Shown: piece by piece, positions 1-13,200 of the stretch
Numbering within the stretch: position 1 is the first letter of the stretch
How the letters are laid out: every line of letters begins with the position of its first letter
Assembly: GCF_032854445.1 (NCBI RefSeq)
Contig: NC_088297.1
Coordinates: 18,797,127-18,861,126 of the forward strand
From: Liolophura sinensis
Lineage: Eukaryota; Mollusca; Polyplacophora; Chitonida; Chitonidae
Length of the DNA stretch: 64,000 bases
Direction of reading: 5' to 3'
Position numbers and translations under genes: made by a program
Notes under the pieces: model-generated
Told to the model about the DNA's origin: nothing
What the model saw: only the letters and a program-made list of their open reading frames with translations
Database searches by the model: none

Positions 1-24
1 TTTCGCCATCCAAGCTCAACAACA

Positions 25-415
25 ATGGCGTCTGTGAAGTGTTGTGATAAGTTTGGTGCCCGGAATATACTGGGAATAATCCTTATGTTTTTAGCCTCTG
101 TGGCACCTACCGCCAGATCCAGCGGGTTTTATGCGGACAACGGACTCCAACAGACGGTTGTCGTCAACCGACTTCCCGGGCGTGAGAGGCGGGAAATGCA
201 GCAGGAAATTCTCACACTTCTCGGCCTACATCATCGGCCGAAGCCGAACTCTTTAGGAATTGACTTGTCGGCACCGAAGTACATGTTGGATTTATACCGG
301 TCTCTCCAGCAAGCCGAAGATGATCCCCTCCATTTTATTCCCAGTCCGAATGCCACCGTGGCGCTGCTGCCAGAAATCAACACCTCTGACGTCATCATGA
401 GTTTTGTCAATCACG
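25..415 (+). CDS. BMP5-8: BMP exon 1: signal peptide and start of prodomain
   Basis: The exon runs from the ATG at 25 to the donor GTACGT at 416, ending in phase 1 inside the codon after SFVNH. It encodes the hydrophobic leader and the conserved [13 protein letters not shown] prodomain helix. Only 24 bases of 5' flank lie in the window, so the promoter is not visible. Confidence 0.93.
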
Positions 416-1197
416 GTACGTATGACGTAATAGTTGTGACGCCAAAGCAGAATGTGCTAGATTTAGGTATGCTGAAATACTACGTTAGTGACATACAAGA
501 TGTCAAAGATGTGTTCTGATATTTATGTCTTTGTTTTTAAAAATTCTATACCGTAGATTTTGGGCAAAGAAAATCGATCAGGGCAAATCTGATCGATTTC
601 TACACATTATTTTAGAATAATAGCCCTAATAATTACCTTTCAAAACATATCAGCCGATTGTTACCTATTTTGCACGTGTTACCGTTTCAAACTTCATGAT
701 CATTGTACAGATAGTACAGGTACGAGCCTGATATATACTGAAATGCAATTCTTGGTAAATACAGAAAATTGGATTTTAATACAAGCGAATGTGGATTATT
801 TCCCAAAAATCTGCGGGTATGTAACCTTTTTAAATGATCCTTCAATATCAGATCACAATATACCAGATCACAGGCGTTCCATCAATATTATATTCGCATT
901 GTCTTTGAGTTAGGGTGAAAGTCCTTATGTGCAATAGGGTGTACATATCGCCTTTATGAAAAGAGTTACTTGCTAATGGCAGGGGGTTTAATCTGGTTTG
1001 TTGAGATAGTGTTATGGTCTGTCGCTATGTGCACTAAACCAAGACATTCTTTCGTTGGCATGGGAAGGTCTGATGGAATATTGCGGGTGGTCGTGTGTTT
1101 TCCCCGGGCTCTGCTCGGTTTCCTCCCACCATAATGCTGGTCGCCGTCGTATAAATGAGGTATTCTTGAGTACGGCGGAAAACACGGATCAAATATA

Positions 1198-1228
<31 letters not shown>

Positions 1229-4200
1229 ATAGATAAACTTTTTTGTTGGATATCCAACATATAGGAGAGTAAACTACTCTTGCGGACTACTAATCAATGA
1301 ATATTTGAGCCATATCTAATGTGGACCACTCGGCTCATGTATGTTACATTTTACAATTACATTTTACAATTACAGTGAAACAATTCAGTGAAGAATGTTT
1401 TGGCCTTTTCACGAGAAGATTTAATTAACATCTTAATTAAATTTATTTTTCCAATCGGTTAATTCAGTCAAGTTTTAGGTGTTTAATGCTTCAGTAGTTT
1501 TGTGTAAAGTAAAAAAAAATTGGTTAATGTAAAAAGAACAGTTGTATCGCATATGTTTTATTTTGGAATCTGTTATGAACAAAACAATTGAATCACGAGC
1601 TTCTATCATTAAAAGTTTATTTACTATGAACGTTTAGAAGTAATGTTCCGCGGTCACTTGGCAGGTTATTATTTTATAACAGATTTTAAGATAAGTTTCT
1701 GGGTTAGGCACAGCATTCTTTCTCTCGAAATTCTCATACGAGGCAGCGGGCGCAGTGCAGGGCGGAACAAAAAACTGTCACGTCAAATACATCCTGCAAG
1801 GTTGTGACAAAAACTTTACGCCCATTTTGCTGAGTGTTTTCATAATGTCTTAGCTGTGCAATATGTCAGATTACACTTTATGGCAAACTAACCGGCTGTA
1901 TGGTCTACCAAACACCATGGCTGTTCCGATTATAACGCAATTTGATGGGTGTCTACTAACCGCCATCCAATTCGCTGCGTCTACCTAATTCTATGGCTTT
2001 GTCGACTACCATATAAAACTATACGCCATGTTTGATAAGTGTGATGTAATTTTTGTGCGAAGAAAAACATGCGCACTTTACGCCTAACTAAGTCAGCACC
2101 TAAATTCCTTGACGAAACCACTGGTTACTGAGTTTTTACCAAATGGTATATTCCAAATGAAATACAATTATTTCATCATAATAATATTAGAGTTGTATTA
2201 CAGCTCGGAAGAAACCATTACCCATCGCAAGGTACCTGGGGCCGATTCCTCAAAGCCATTTCTCACAACTAAGCCAGAATTTGAATTGCAGTATTAAAGC
2301 TCATTTTTCGGCTTTTGTAATTAAAATTTTGTCCACCTCCTCAATATTATCTGAGGACAAATGTGTCAAAATTTCAACTTCTACTGCCAAAACTTATGTG
2401 TTGTGAAGAAGATTTAAATGGCTTTGTGGAATCGGCACCAAATGATCTTCTGATTTAAGAACATGTCTAAGATTTCCCCACCCAAGAAATAGCTGCCTGT
2501 TATACATGCTATACGCCATTCTAATTTGACGTCTACTCTTTTATGTAATGGATGTGGCTTGTCTACCAGTCGATGATTGGCTAAGTGCATAGGAACGACT
2601 TTTTTATTGTTCTTTGCAGATCTTTAGCTGGGAGCATTCTTTTCAGGGGGATAAAAACTCCTTTTTCTGTGTAAATATTAAGATTCCCCACAAGAAAAAA
2701 GCTCTTGTAGGCTAAAGTAATTGAAGTACTGGCAACAAAAGTGACAGTAAATATTCCACTTGCGGTCACATAAAAAGAGGGAGCGCGGATCTCATTGAAA
2801 GCTTTTTAACGGAGTTCCTTACCGGCTTTTCTCCAGATCCAGCTTTTAAGTACACTCTTTCATAAGCTGTAAAGCTGGAGCTATAGAGCGTATTTCGCGG
2901 TCACTGTGAATGCCTGGGCGTGTGTGTAGACAGAAGCGGCTTCCATATAACACAAAGGGCTGGTTTTTTCATTTAAACTCGTCCCACATTCTGTTATAGG
3001 TATTAGATAACATCAGTTACTGCTTCGGCAGTGGCATTTCCTGCCAACTTAACGACACGTAATACGTCTTCTTTGAAAAGAAACGAGACATTTATTTGGT
3101 ACAGAGAAACTTGTCAGCTTAGTGACTCCACAAGCTGCATAAGTGGTTACCGGCATGTTTTGGATCTCTGTTCTAGCTATAGATTTTAGCCAGATTATGA
3201 AATCAACCTGTCTTATTTCCAGTTTTCCCCATCTGCCCCATGTTAATACATGTCTTACATAAAGACACCCTCCACTGGCTAAACCTATTATTGCGGGTTC
3301 AAAACCAACCTGGGAGATCTCATCGTTAAATTACTAAAAGCAGTCGAAGATGCTCATATGCCATTTTTCCGGTTAATTGTCTTTCACCAGTTTGCGTATC
3401 TGTACGTCACATGTGGGAAAGTTCGTCAGTAAATTGCCTGTATGTCAGCGGTTTTCTCCACTCATAAACCTGATGGCTATCGTATAAGTGAACAATTGGA
3501 GAGAACGGCGTTAAGCAGCAGTAAACCAACTCGGTTGAACACTCTCTTCATTTCTGCAATTCCATTATTGTTATATTCTTCCTAATGCATGTCTTCGCTC
3601 ATGCATGTTAAACCATAAAAATGATGCCAAAATCAGATGAAAAGATGAACTTATTTCCATATACGATCAATGAAAACATTTTTGTATGGTGGGTATTTGG
3701 GACCACCTTTTGGTATATATCGTCTTAGCATTATAATGTTCTCCATAAGGATATCATGCATGTCTAACAAATTTATTAAATGTGAATTTTGTTGGTTATA
3801 TTCAAACATATGCATTCAATCTGAATTGTTATAATATTTATAAATGTATTAAAAATATAAATATGATCAAAATCCAGGCTGAACACATTTGTTAGCTGAA
3901 AAGACCAAATTCTAGGGCTTGATTTACGTTTTATGTTTTATCCACCTTTACGTTTAATTATATCATCAGTTTGATTGAATACGAACTGAACTATATGTTT
4001 ATGCATGGAAGAAATAAGAGTACCCAGATGGAGCAAACAACTATTCCTCAGAAGATGTCTTTAAAACCTTATCTCTTAAAGTAAAACTGGTGGATTAGTG
4101 ACGCTAATTGCGCAGAAAGTGTGTCTGTGAGACGTGGTGATGCCCATGATGTGAAATTAGCAGATAGTTAACACACTGTGGATAAAACAGTGTAACGTCA

Positions 4201-7200
4201 ATCAAATCAAGTAAATTAGTTCTTTTTAATTACAATTCCTGAAACAATAATGAATTTAGGTGTTAGAACAGACATTCGTATGTCAACCAAAATGGACGTT
4301 CCGGTCAGATGAATTCCAGTGGTATTTTTATAGTGTGCATTCGTTTATGCAATATGTAACAGTATGAAAATGAAGGAATATGACACCACAACAGAAAAGA
4401 AAAACATATACTATTGGAAATAAAACCAGAGAGCGTTGCAAAATAGAACCATATAGCACGTTGCAAAATATAACCATATAGCACGTTGCAAAATAGAACC
4501 ATATAGCACGTTGTAAAATAGAACCATATAGCACGTTGCAAAACCATAGGACGATACAAAACAGAACTTGTTGAATGTCTACCAACCGCAATATGTTTGT
4601 CTTCCATATCAGAGAAAAACAACAGATGTATACCCCATTCGTTGCATGTGCCGACATTCGTGGCTTTGTTGACTATTCAATGAAACGATACCTCCATTCT
4701 GATAAGTGTGTACCAAACGTGCAAAGAAAAACATTGCAGGACGGAACCATATAGGACGTTGTAAAACGGAACCATGTAGGACGTTGCAAAATTAACCGAT
4801 ATATAGAGCAGAGCATTCACCGGGTGCTGAAACTATCACATCTCTAAGTTATCCGAGCATGTCCATTATCACAATGGCAGACCGGCCTTACACGATCAGC
4901 AAAAGTTAATTGGGAGTTTGTTGAAAGTGTTACCCAACCGTAGTTGATTTGCGTTGCGCCCCTAAGTACATGTAATTTACTCCGCTTTGGTACAATTTCC
5001 AGCAGTTTCCATATACCTGGGTTGCGATCTGTGTTGGCAAACAGTCAAATCTCTATCATTCTACCAGTCTTTCCTCTGTTTCTGTTTAACAGTCGAGTTG
5101 ATGCCACCTGGCTCGCTGAGTAAATTGTTTACAAGTTGTGATGGATAAGTCTTCCCAAATGGCCCCGTGTCGGCCCGCGCCATTAGTGGTCACGTGATAA
5201 ACATCGAGGCCGTCTGGTTTTCGTGGACGAGTCTACTTACATCATCCGGGGGGTATCTGGGGAGATAGGTTCTCCGAGACTTTAAATCGGTGAAATATTT
5301 CCCAGAAGATTGTGCGGAAGTCGTCCTGCTTGCGTTACGCATCGTGCTTAAAGATTTCCCTCGATAGAGAAAAAAGCGTACTTACAAAAGAGGGTTATGA
5401 CAGCGACTTGTTCATGAGGGAGACGACTTGCAAGAAGTGCAACCTACAAAGCCATTCCACCGCCCCATCCATCTTCCCTTTGCCTCAAGCTTCAATGTTC
5501 TACTAACGACTTCCTGCTGACAACTGATATGAATAAGATAGACCTTACTTACTTCGGTATATGTAAACATAAACAGACAGAGGCATTTGGCTAGTAGGCA
5601 TACCAACAGTACAGAGGACTGGGTAATGTTCGGAAACCCTAAAGCTTAATCTGTGTATTTCGTCTGCCATTTTTGTAGAACTACCACATAATATAAGAAC
5701 AGCATAGAGAGTAATATAATGAAAGACTTACAGAATAAAGAATAAGACCAGAGCAGCGACGACAGTGTGATAGCTGACAGATGGTCACACTGGCCTCTGG
5801 GCAATTTACCTTAAGTAGGGTTTTGTACTACCTGTTCATGTAAATGCGTAAATAGTACCAATGTACACACCCTTTACCACTATGGCTTAAACAATATAAG
5901 ATGGAATGATCATGTTAGGTAGACGTCAATGTATTAGACATCAATGGTCCAGAATTATCTAAATGTTGTGGCATCATCGCATTTAATATACAATCAAATC
6001 AAAACAGTGCAAAGGGACCAGTCCGGAGCCGGGACGACAGCGTGATAACGCGTCACACGTAACCGATCAAATACGGTCTCTTGCCAGTTTACGTCAGTTA
6101 GGTTTTTGTTTTACCTGTTCCTGTAACTGTCACAAAACGAGATTTGTGTACGGCTTGTTTGACTTGTTGGAGCTAAGAATTTCTTATCACGGGTTATAGT
6201 TTCTTAACCTAAACATTACCACCGGTTTAAATGCATATGTTAATATAAAGTAAAACACTATGGCCTGGCGTGCATATGAAAGACTAATACAGAGTGAAAC
6301 CCGAGCAGCGACGAGAGTGTGATTGTTAGTAAATGATTACACTTAACCGGTGAAATACAACCTCTTGTCAATTTATCTCAGTTAGGGTTTTATTCCAACA
6401 GTTGCAGGAAATGTTATCAAATAGTAGCACCTTACACACCCTCTAGTACCATAGCATCAGAAGGTGAAAAAAACAGTGACTAACAATTCATTAGACGTGA
6501 GTGGCCTTGAATTACTCAACATACTTTGCTATAGTCCTGGTTTACCCACCAGTTTTCTTTGCAAAATTTAAGGCCTGAATGAAAACGTGGCAAATTGCCG
6601 TTGGTCATGGGTTGTGGGTTTCCCTCGTGCTCTCACCCGGTTTCCCCCCACCATAATGCAGCCCGTCATCGTTTAATCTTGATTTATTTATTTATTTATT
6701 TATTTATTTGAATGGTGTTTTACGCCGTACTCAAGAATATTTCTCTTATACGAAGGCGGACAGCATTATAGTGGGAGGAAACCGAGCACACCTCAGAGGA
6801 AACCCACTACCATCTCCAGGTGGATGGATGACAGACCTTTCCACGTACACCCGGACAGGAAGCCAGCATGAGCTGGACTTGAACTCACAGCGACCGCATT
6901 GGTGAGAAGCTCCTGAGTCATTACGCTGCGCTAGCGCGCTAACCAACAGACTCACGGAAGCACTAACATTCCTGAGTACGGCGTAAAACACGAATCACCT
7001 TACTAACTGATAAGCTAGATAAAAAATATATAAGTAAATAAATAAATATTTTGTCCTACAAATACTATCCAACAGAAGTATTTTACATGACCCCAGGTGG
7101 ATCTTTAAATCCACTTAAATTGAGTTCACATGTACCCGTCCTGAATGACTTCCATGTACTCCAAGGTAATGCCGGTGATTTATCTGTAATAGAATACAGA

Positions 7201-10200
7201 ATTCCACAGAGATTAATTGAATGCTAGTTTTAAGAATGATAAAATATGTTTCTTTGAATTGTTTGTTTTGTTTTTATTTTGTTCCTTCCTGCTCTGGGTT
7301 CGGAATGTTTTTGGTTTCGTCTTCCATTTCAAGACCCACACTGCTCATTGCATTATAGTTTAAAACAAGAAACTATTTTAAAGACTCTGTTATTTTTAGT
7401 CAAGTTACACCACGAGAAGTCAGAATGTCTGTAATCATAAGACAAGCAACAGACGGCCATTCAGACATTCACCTCAGCAACTCGTGTGTCCCCACCATGT
7501 GCTACGTATGAATTTCATTTTTAAAGGGTATATTTTCTTAACGTTGCTTAATATCCTCTATTTATTGACATAGCTTGTTAAAAGAATTCCATAACAAATG
7601 AGGCATTGTGTAAATTTTTTTCATTTAATTATAATCATTATGATTGACAACGAAACCGGTTCATTTCAAATACATCAGCCTGTCACACCTGATGGCGAAC
7701 ACCTGCACGTGGTTATACTTTACATGTCAAATCTGACACTCAAATCCGACGCACTTCGACGTGTCGTTCATTTTTTTCTGTTAAATGACAGAAGAGCTTT
7801 AACTTCTTCATTGTACTTGATTTTTCCCAGACATTTTACAACCTGTCCGTCAAAAACATACATGTTTTATACTATCGTGAATCACGTTAATAGAGTGCAT
7901 GTACAACAGACGTACAGCATCGGCGAGTTCTGTCAAATTCTAACTATGCTGAAAAACGACTCTTAAAGGCTGCTGCCATGTTGCACCGCCTTTTGCTTCC
8001 GATATAAATGTCACTGTTTTGACATGATCTACATACCGCATGGGTAGGCGAGTATTCTCGTAGCTTCACGCCTCAAAAACTAATATCGCGTTACGTCATA
8101 GCTGCCGTCGTGGGACAAGACGTTATTCAAATAAGTACTATTGTAGACATTCTTCTGCGAAGTGATGAGAAAGTGAAGAATAAAGCCTGTTATATGTCAC
8201 GGGGTCAGTGTGTCAGTTTATCTGGTTACAAACGTGATGCTCAGCCTGTCTACTTGACCTTTAACAGTCCGACATATTTTTGTGAACATGGTCACACACA
8301 CTTTGGATTCATTAGGCAGTTAAAATATCCATAGACATTTACATGTTGACTTATTTACACATTTATTTTCTCCCGGTTCCCCTCCTCCAGCACCATAATG
8401 GTGGCCGCCGTCGTATAAGTGAAATATTCGGCGTAAAACTCCAATCAAAGAAATAAATATTTACTCATTTGTTTGTTTATTTAGTTAGTTAGTTATTTAA
8501 ACCATCGATCTTCGTCAGGTGCTCCCGGCTTGAAGTCGCAACCCTTCTTTCTCTCATCAATGACCGTCGAATTGAAAGCCTGTCAGTACAATAAAAGACT
8601 TTCGGAATAGAGAGTAAATTCAGAGGAGCGACGACGGTGTGATAAATGGCAAATGGTCATATTTAATAAGTCTCTCACCACTGCGGTCACAGCTCATGCT
8701 GGTTTTCCCTCCCGTCATACTTTGGAAGGTCTTCCAGCAATCTATGGATGGACGTGGGTTTCTCCCGGGCTCTGCCCGGTTTCCTCTTACAAGAGTCTTA
8801 ACGGACGTCGTATAAGTGAAATATTCTTGAGTGCGGCGTTTAAACACCAATCAAATAAATAAATAAATAAATAATAAGATGTGGCTTGAGATCAAAATAT
8901 ACTATTATGTCTTGTTTTTTTCAGCGGGTAAAATTCACTTTCTTCGTCACGAGCGAGACAAGACGTTTTACTTCGACTTCAGCGAGGTCTCACCGGAAGA
9001 GACCACAACCGGCGCTCAGCTGAGGCTATACAAGGACAAGTCTGATCACGTGATCGGGAGACGGGAGTGTCAGCTCGAGGTGTACCGGATACGCCAGGGG
9101 TCGGACCCGGAGTAAGTGGTGTGGTTTTAGAAACATTTGAGAAATAGTAAAATGAAATCGCTATTCTAGATCGCGCACAACACTTCACTCGCCTGCAGCA
9201 GTGGCTAGCAAGTTAGCTAAAAATTAACATGGAAAGACCTGCGTAAATTAGCAATGACTTATAATAACAATCGGTAATCATGTTTAGGCAAAGCACAGTT
9301 CTAGCCTTATGTCCAGAATAATATAAACCTCCTTGCTCTTTAGAAAATATTTTCACCACCTTGAATAAAGCGTGGTGAAAATCGTAAATACCCGGATGTC
9401 GGCAGTCTGGAATATTCAGTGCAATGCGGCTCTATTTTTGATAGATATTACAGAACATATTTTCTTTACCCATATATCCGGCCGTACTGGTATAACAGGA
9501 AGCTGACGCGCTTCACAAAGATGCCCAAGTCTTTTACAACTAAGCGTTTCATGAGCATGCATGTACGTGAAAACGTGAAATACATAGCATTGTACCGCGT
9601 TGTAAGGAGGTATAAAAGTTTCCCATGCACATATTATCTGTACAGGGTTAAAGACCAATAAAAAAAGTAAATAATACCCACTGTCACAATCAAATACTCG
9701 AACAAAAAGTCACTGTTATACCACAGGTTGCTCTTGCTACTGTGGACGTGTATGGTATAGTTACCGAATGTTTTGCGATATTTTGGAATCTAGCACATGT
9801 TGACCAAGATATTGCATATAGCTAAAGAACAAATCAAGTCAAAAAATCGATGGCTGATCTTCATATAATCACCGAACTGCTTCTTCTGTAGTGCAATGTT
9901 GACACATCAGTGAAGGTATAACTGATTGTTTGACATAACATTTGGGTATAGTTTAATACCTTCCTGTTGTTGTTCTTGTTCTTGTATGTGTTGTTACTGT
10001 AAACCGTTATTTCGTCTTTGTCAGAGACAAGTACCTGCAGAGTGAGTACAACAGGACGGTGAACTCAGAGTTTGAGGGGTGGATCTCTGTGGACGTTACA
10101 CGTGCCGCCGACTCCTGGACAGTCTACCCTCAGACAAACCTGGGACTCTTCTACCGGGTCATCTGTAGCAACGGTGAGCACATAACCCTTAGAATGCATG

Positions 10201-13200
10201 TGCCGCTGCAGACGCTCGCTTTACATCACTGCCACCTCTTGTTAACGGTCTTAGTTCATGTGATATTTTCAGCTAGTCAAGAGTTCGTCGTCAAGCTGAA
10301 GGCTATATTTCCGTCTCCGTCATATTATACTTCATTCATTGAAACATTCCAGTATGTTCAAGGATGTTCAAGAAAGGTTTCACCCACTTCTTGAGCCCAT
10401 AAAACAAAAACAAAGGCAGATATAAGAATTAAGAAGATTGGTTTATAAACAAGAATCATTGTGAAATATTCTCTCAAAAAGGCTTTAAAATATTGGCATT
10501 CAATTGGCCACAAAACACAATGAAAGAGACAAGGGGTCAGAAGAAAAAATTACACAAAAATGTAAAGTTAACTGGCAAGTGCATGTAAAGTCACAGTATC
10601 CACAGAAATGAAGGACTACAGTCATCAGTAGCGAGTGTGGCCATCCTAGGCATCAATGCAACTAAGAACACGCCTCCGCATTGACGTCGTCAGTCGCCGG
10701 ATGACGTCGACAGGGATAACTTTCCATAGGTTTAACAGAGCTTGCTCAAGTTCCTGTTGGTTAGTTGGAGGGGGCACCAGCTGTCTCAAACGGCGGTCAA
10801 GGTGATCCCAGAGATGCTCAGTGGGGTTCATGTCTGTTGAGTTGGCTGGCCAGGGCAACACGATGACGTTTGCGGTCTCGAGGTAGTCTGTAACAATGCG
10901 GGCAGTGTGAGGTCTTGCGTTGTCGTGTTGCAAGATCGATCCTCTTGGCTGTCGTTGGAGGAAAGGAACGACGACAGGTCTCAGTACCTCATCAACGTAT
11001 CGCTGGCCAGTCAGATTACCTTGCACAATAACCAGCTGCGTCTTCATTTGGTCACAAATCCCTCCCCAAACCATGACGCCTCCACCTCCAAACGGATAAA
11101 CCTCTCTTACGCAGTTTGGCGCGAGACGCTCGCCTCTTCGTCGGAAAATTCGAACTCTGCCATCGTTCCTGAATAGACAGAACCTGCTCTCGTCTGTAAA
11201 CAGCACTCTCGCCCAGTCACGTCGCTGCCACCGACGTACAATACGTGCCCATCGCAATCTGCGTTGACGGTGTAAAAGGGTCAAGGCCATCCCACGGAAG
11301 GGGCGGTAAAGTCGTAAACCAGCTGAACGAAGACGACGCAGTGTTGTCCTGGGGCTGATGACATGGCCTAGTGCCGTCGCCGCTGTTGACGTCGCCGTGA
11401 CGAATCGGTTTCGGAGGTGGATCTGCCGGATGTAGCGATCTTCAGCCGCAGTTGTTACCCTCGGTCTTCCCGATCTTGGTCTGTCTTGGGTCTGGCCTGT
11501 CTGCTGATAGCGTATCAACAACCTCCTGATGGTGGTTTGGCTGCAGTTGAACGTTCTTGCAATGTGACGTTGCGAGACTCCCATGGTGGACATACCGATG
11601 GCCTGGTCTCGTTGCGCTTGCGTTGTCTTGGCATACTGTTTGTGTTTTTTCGGTCACTGAATGTCTGCTCTTTCGAGCAAGAGTATTTATGCAACATTAC
11701 TGCACGTGCATCACGAGCCATGCCTCAAAAGGACGCTTTGCATGTGGTCGCAATTTCACAATTCCAATTGCTGCGTTCGTGACGATGCGTTCTGGTAGAG
11801 GAAACGATGCAGTCATACACTAAGTCCTGCTTAGACTCAAACCCGGAACCGCGCTTTTACTGTTTTTATGACAAAAAATACGGTGAAACCTTTCTTTTGC
11901 CTGGTAGTTTATATGGTTTCCATGAACCACATGCAAATTTGTGCCTCCCTGACAACGGTGGAAACTGCTCTCTGCTTCTGTTCCTAAGTAACTAACTTCC
12001 ACTACATTGTGATGCTAATTTTATTAGTGAAACTGATCTTTGAGAATTTGAATCTGGATATTGTTTTAAAAGTTGACAGCCTCGAACTATGATTTGGATA
12101 CGTGGCTTATCACGTGCTATCGATGACGTTACATCATCAACTTGTTATATACTGTGAATCTCATATGCCACTTAAGGTTGTCTGAGCGAACAAAGATTTT
12201 GAGTTTACTTCACATTTCATCAGATCAAGATTGTAAATGCCATAACGACCATCTTTCAGTCTAGTTTCCTCCTTCATTTTCCATGAAAAAATCATGGAAG
12301 ATTGTCCGTTAATAAGTTTAATACTTTTTTCGATAAATTTTTGTTCCAAAACTATTTGTAGCATCCAACAAATGTATATTAAAACTTTTGGCATCCTGTC
12401 ACAGGTAGAGAGATCGATCCTGGGAGATTTGGCATCGTTGGGAGAAAAGGTCCGGAAGCTAAGCAAGCTTTTATGGTGGGCTTTTTCCGGGCAACGATGG
12501 AACTGCACATGCGTCGAACTCGTGCGGCCAGGCGGCGCCAAAACACGGATGTGACGTACGCTGACGAAGCAGCTGAATCATGGGGATGGGGCCAGTACCG
12601 TAAGTATAGACCGTACCGTATACATAGAGTTGTTGCAAGATGACACATTTCTCAATATATAAACATTCCAGTTGTATTATTGTTTCGCATAATAATGGAG
12701 TTGTGTTTTCCTGGTGACACTTTATGTGACAACTGTGTTGGGATAAAAATGACATCAGCCAGAACCTCTTTCTCATTTGAATGGAATTAAGAGAGTAAAC
12801 TTTCTTAATGCAAATCAACCTGTACTGTACATTTCTAGAATGTTGACATAACGCTCTAAAAATCTAAGGGAGGTGTAAGCACCCTTGGGAATTTGACACT
12901 GGATGTTGATTTAAATCGGTTGAATGCCTGAATTGTGATTTAGACACTTCACCGGACACAAAAGCTTTAAAGCCGCTTTGTGGAAGCCTAGTAGCGCATT
13001 AATGTTAAACCCCATAGCACAAGACTGTGTTTGTTGTCTTACAGATTCCCAGTACAGCAGAAGAGCATGTCAGAGGCGGTCTTTATTCGTGAGCTTCAAA
13101 GATCTTGGTTGGCAGGTAAGATATATCTAAGCTTAACTTACCTCATGACGTCATACGTTTGTATGATCTTTGTGATTTTAAATGAGGGGAAATGTTTTTT

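Larger units (their letters stand above)
416..8924 (+). other. BMP intron 1: repeat-filled, no exon seen
   Basis: This 8.5 kb intron holds S1 retroposon copies, a 25-bp minisatellite, a tandem array of about 300-bp monomers and a pair of related AT-rich segments (about 1945-2070 and 4575-4730). Stretches such as 1240-1860 and 2080-4430 show nothing I can assign. The open frame at 7598-7966 has no recognisable domain and no splice support. Confidence 0.8.

Noticed and set aside
7598-7966. 122-codon frame in BMP intron 1
   Set aside because: No domain, no splice signals with correct phase and A/T-rich composition like its surroundings.
10646-11634. Terminal inverted repeats of the Tc1-like element
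   Set aside because: Candidate matches such as CAATTGG and CAGTA near both ends are too short to support.
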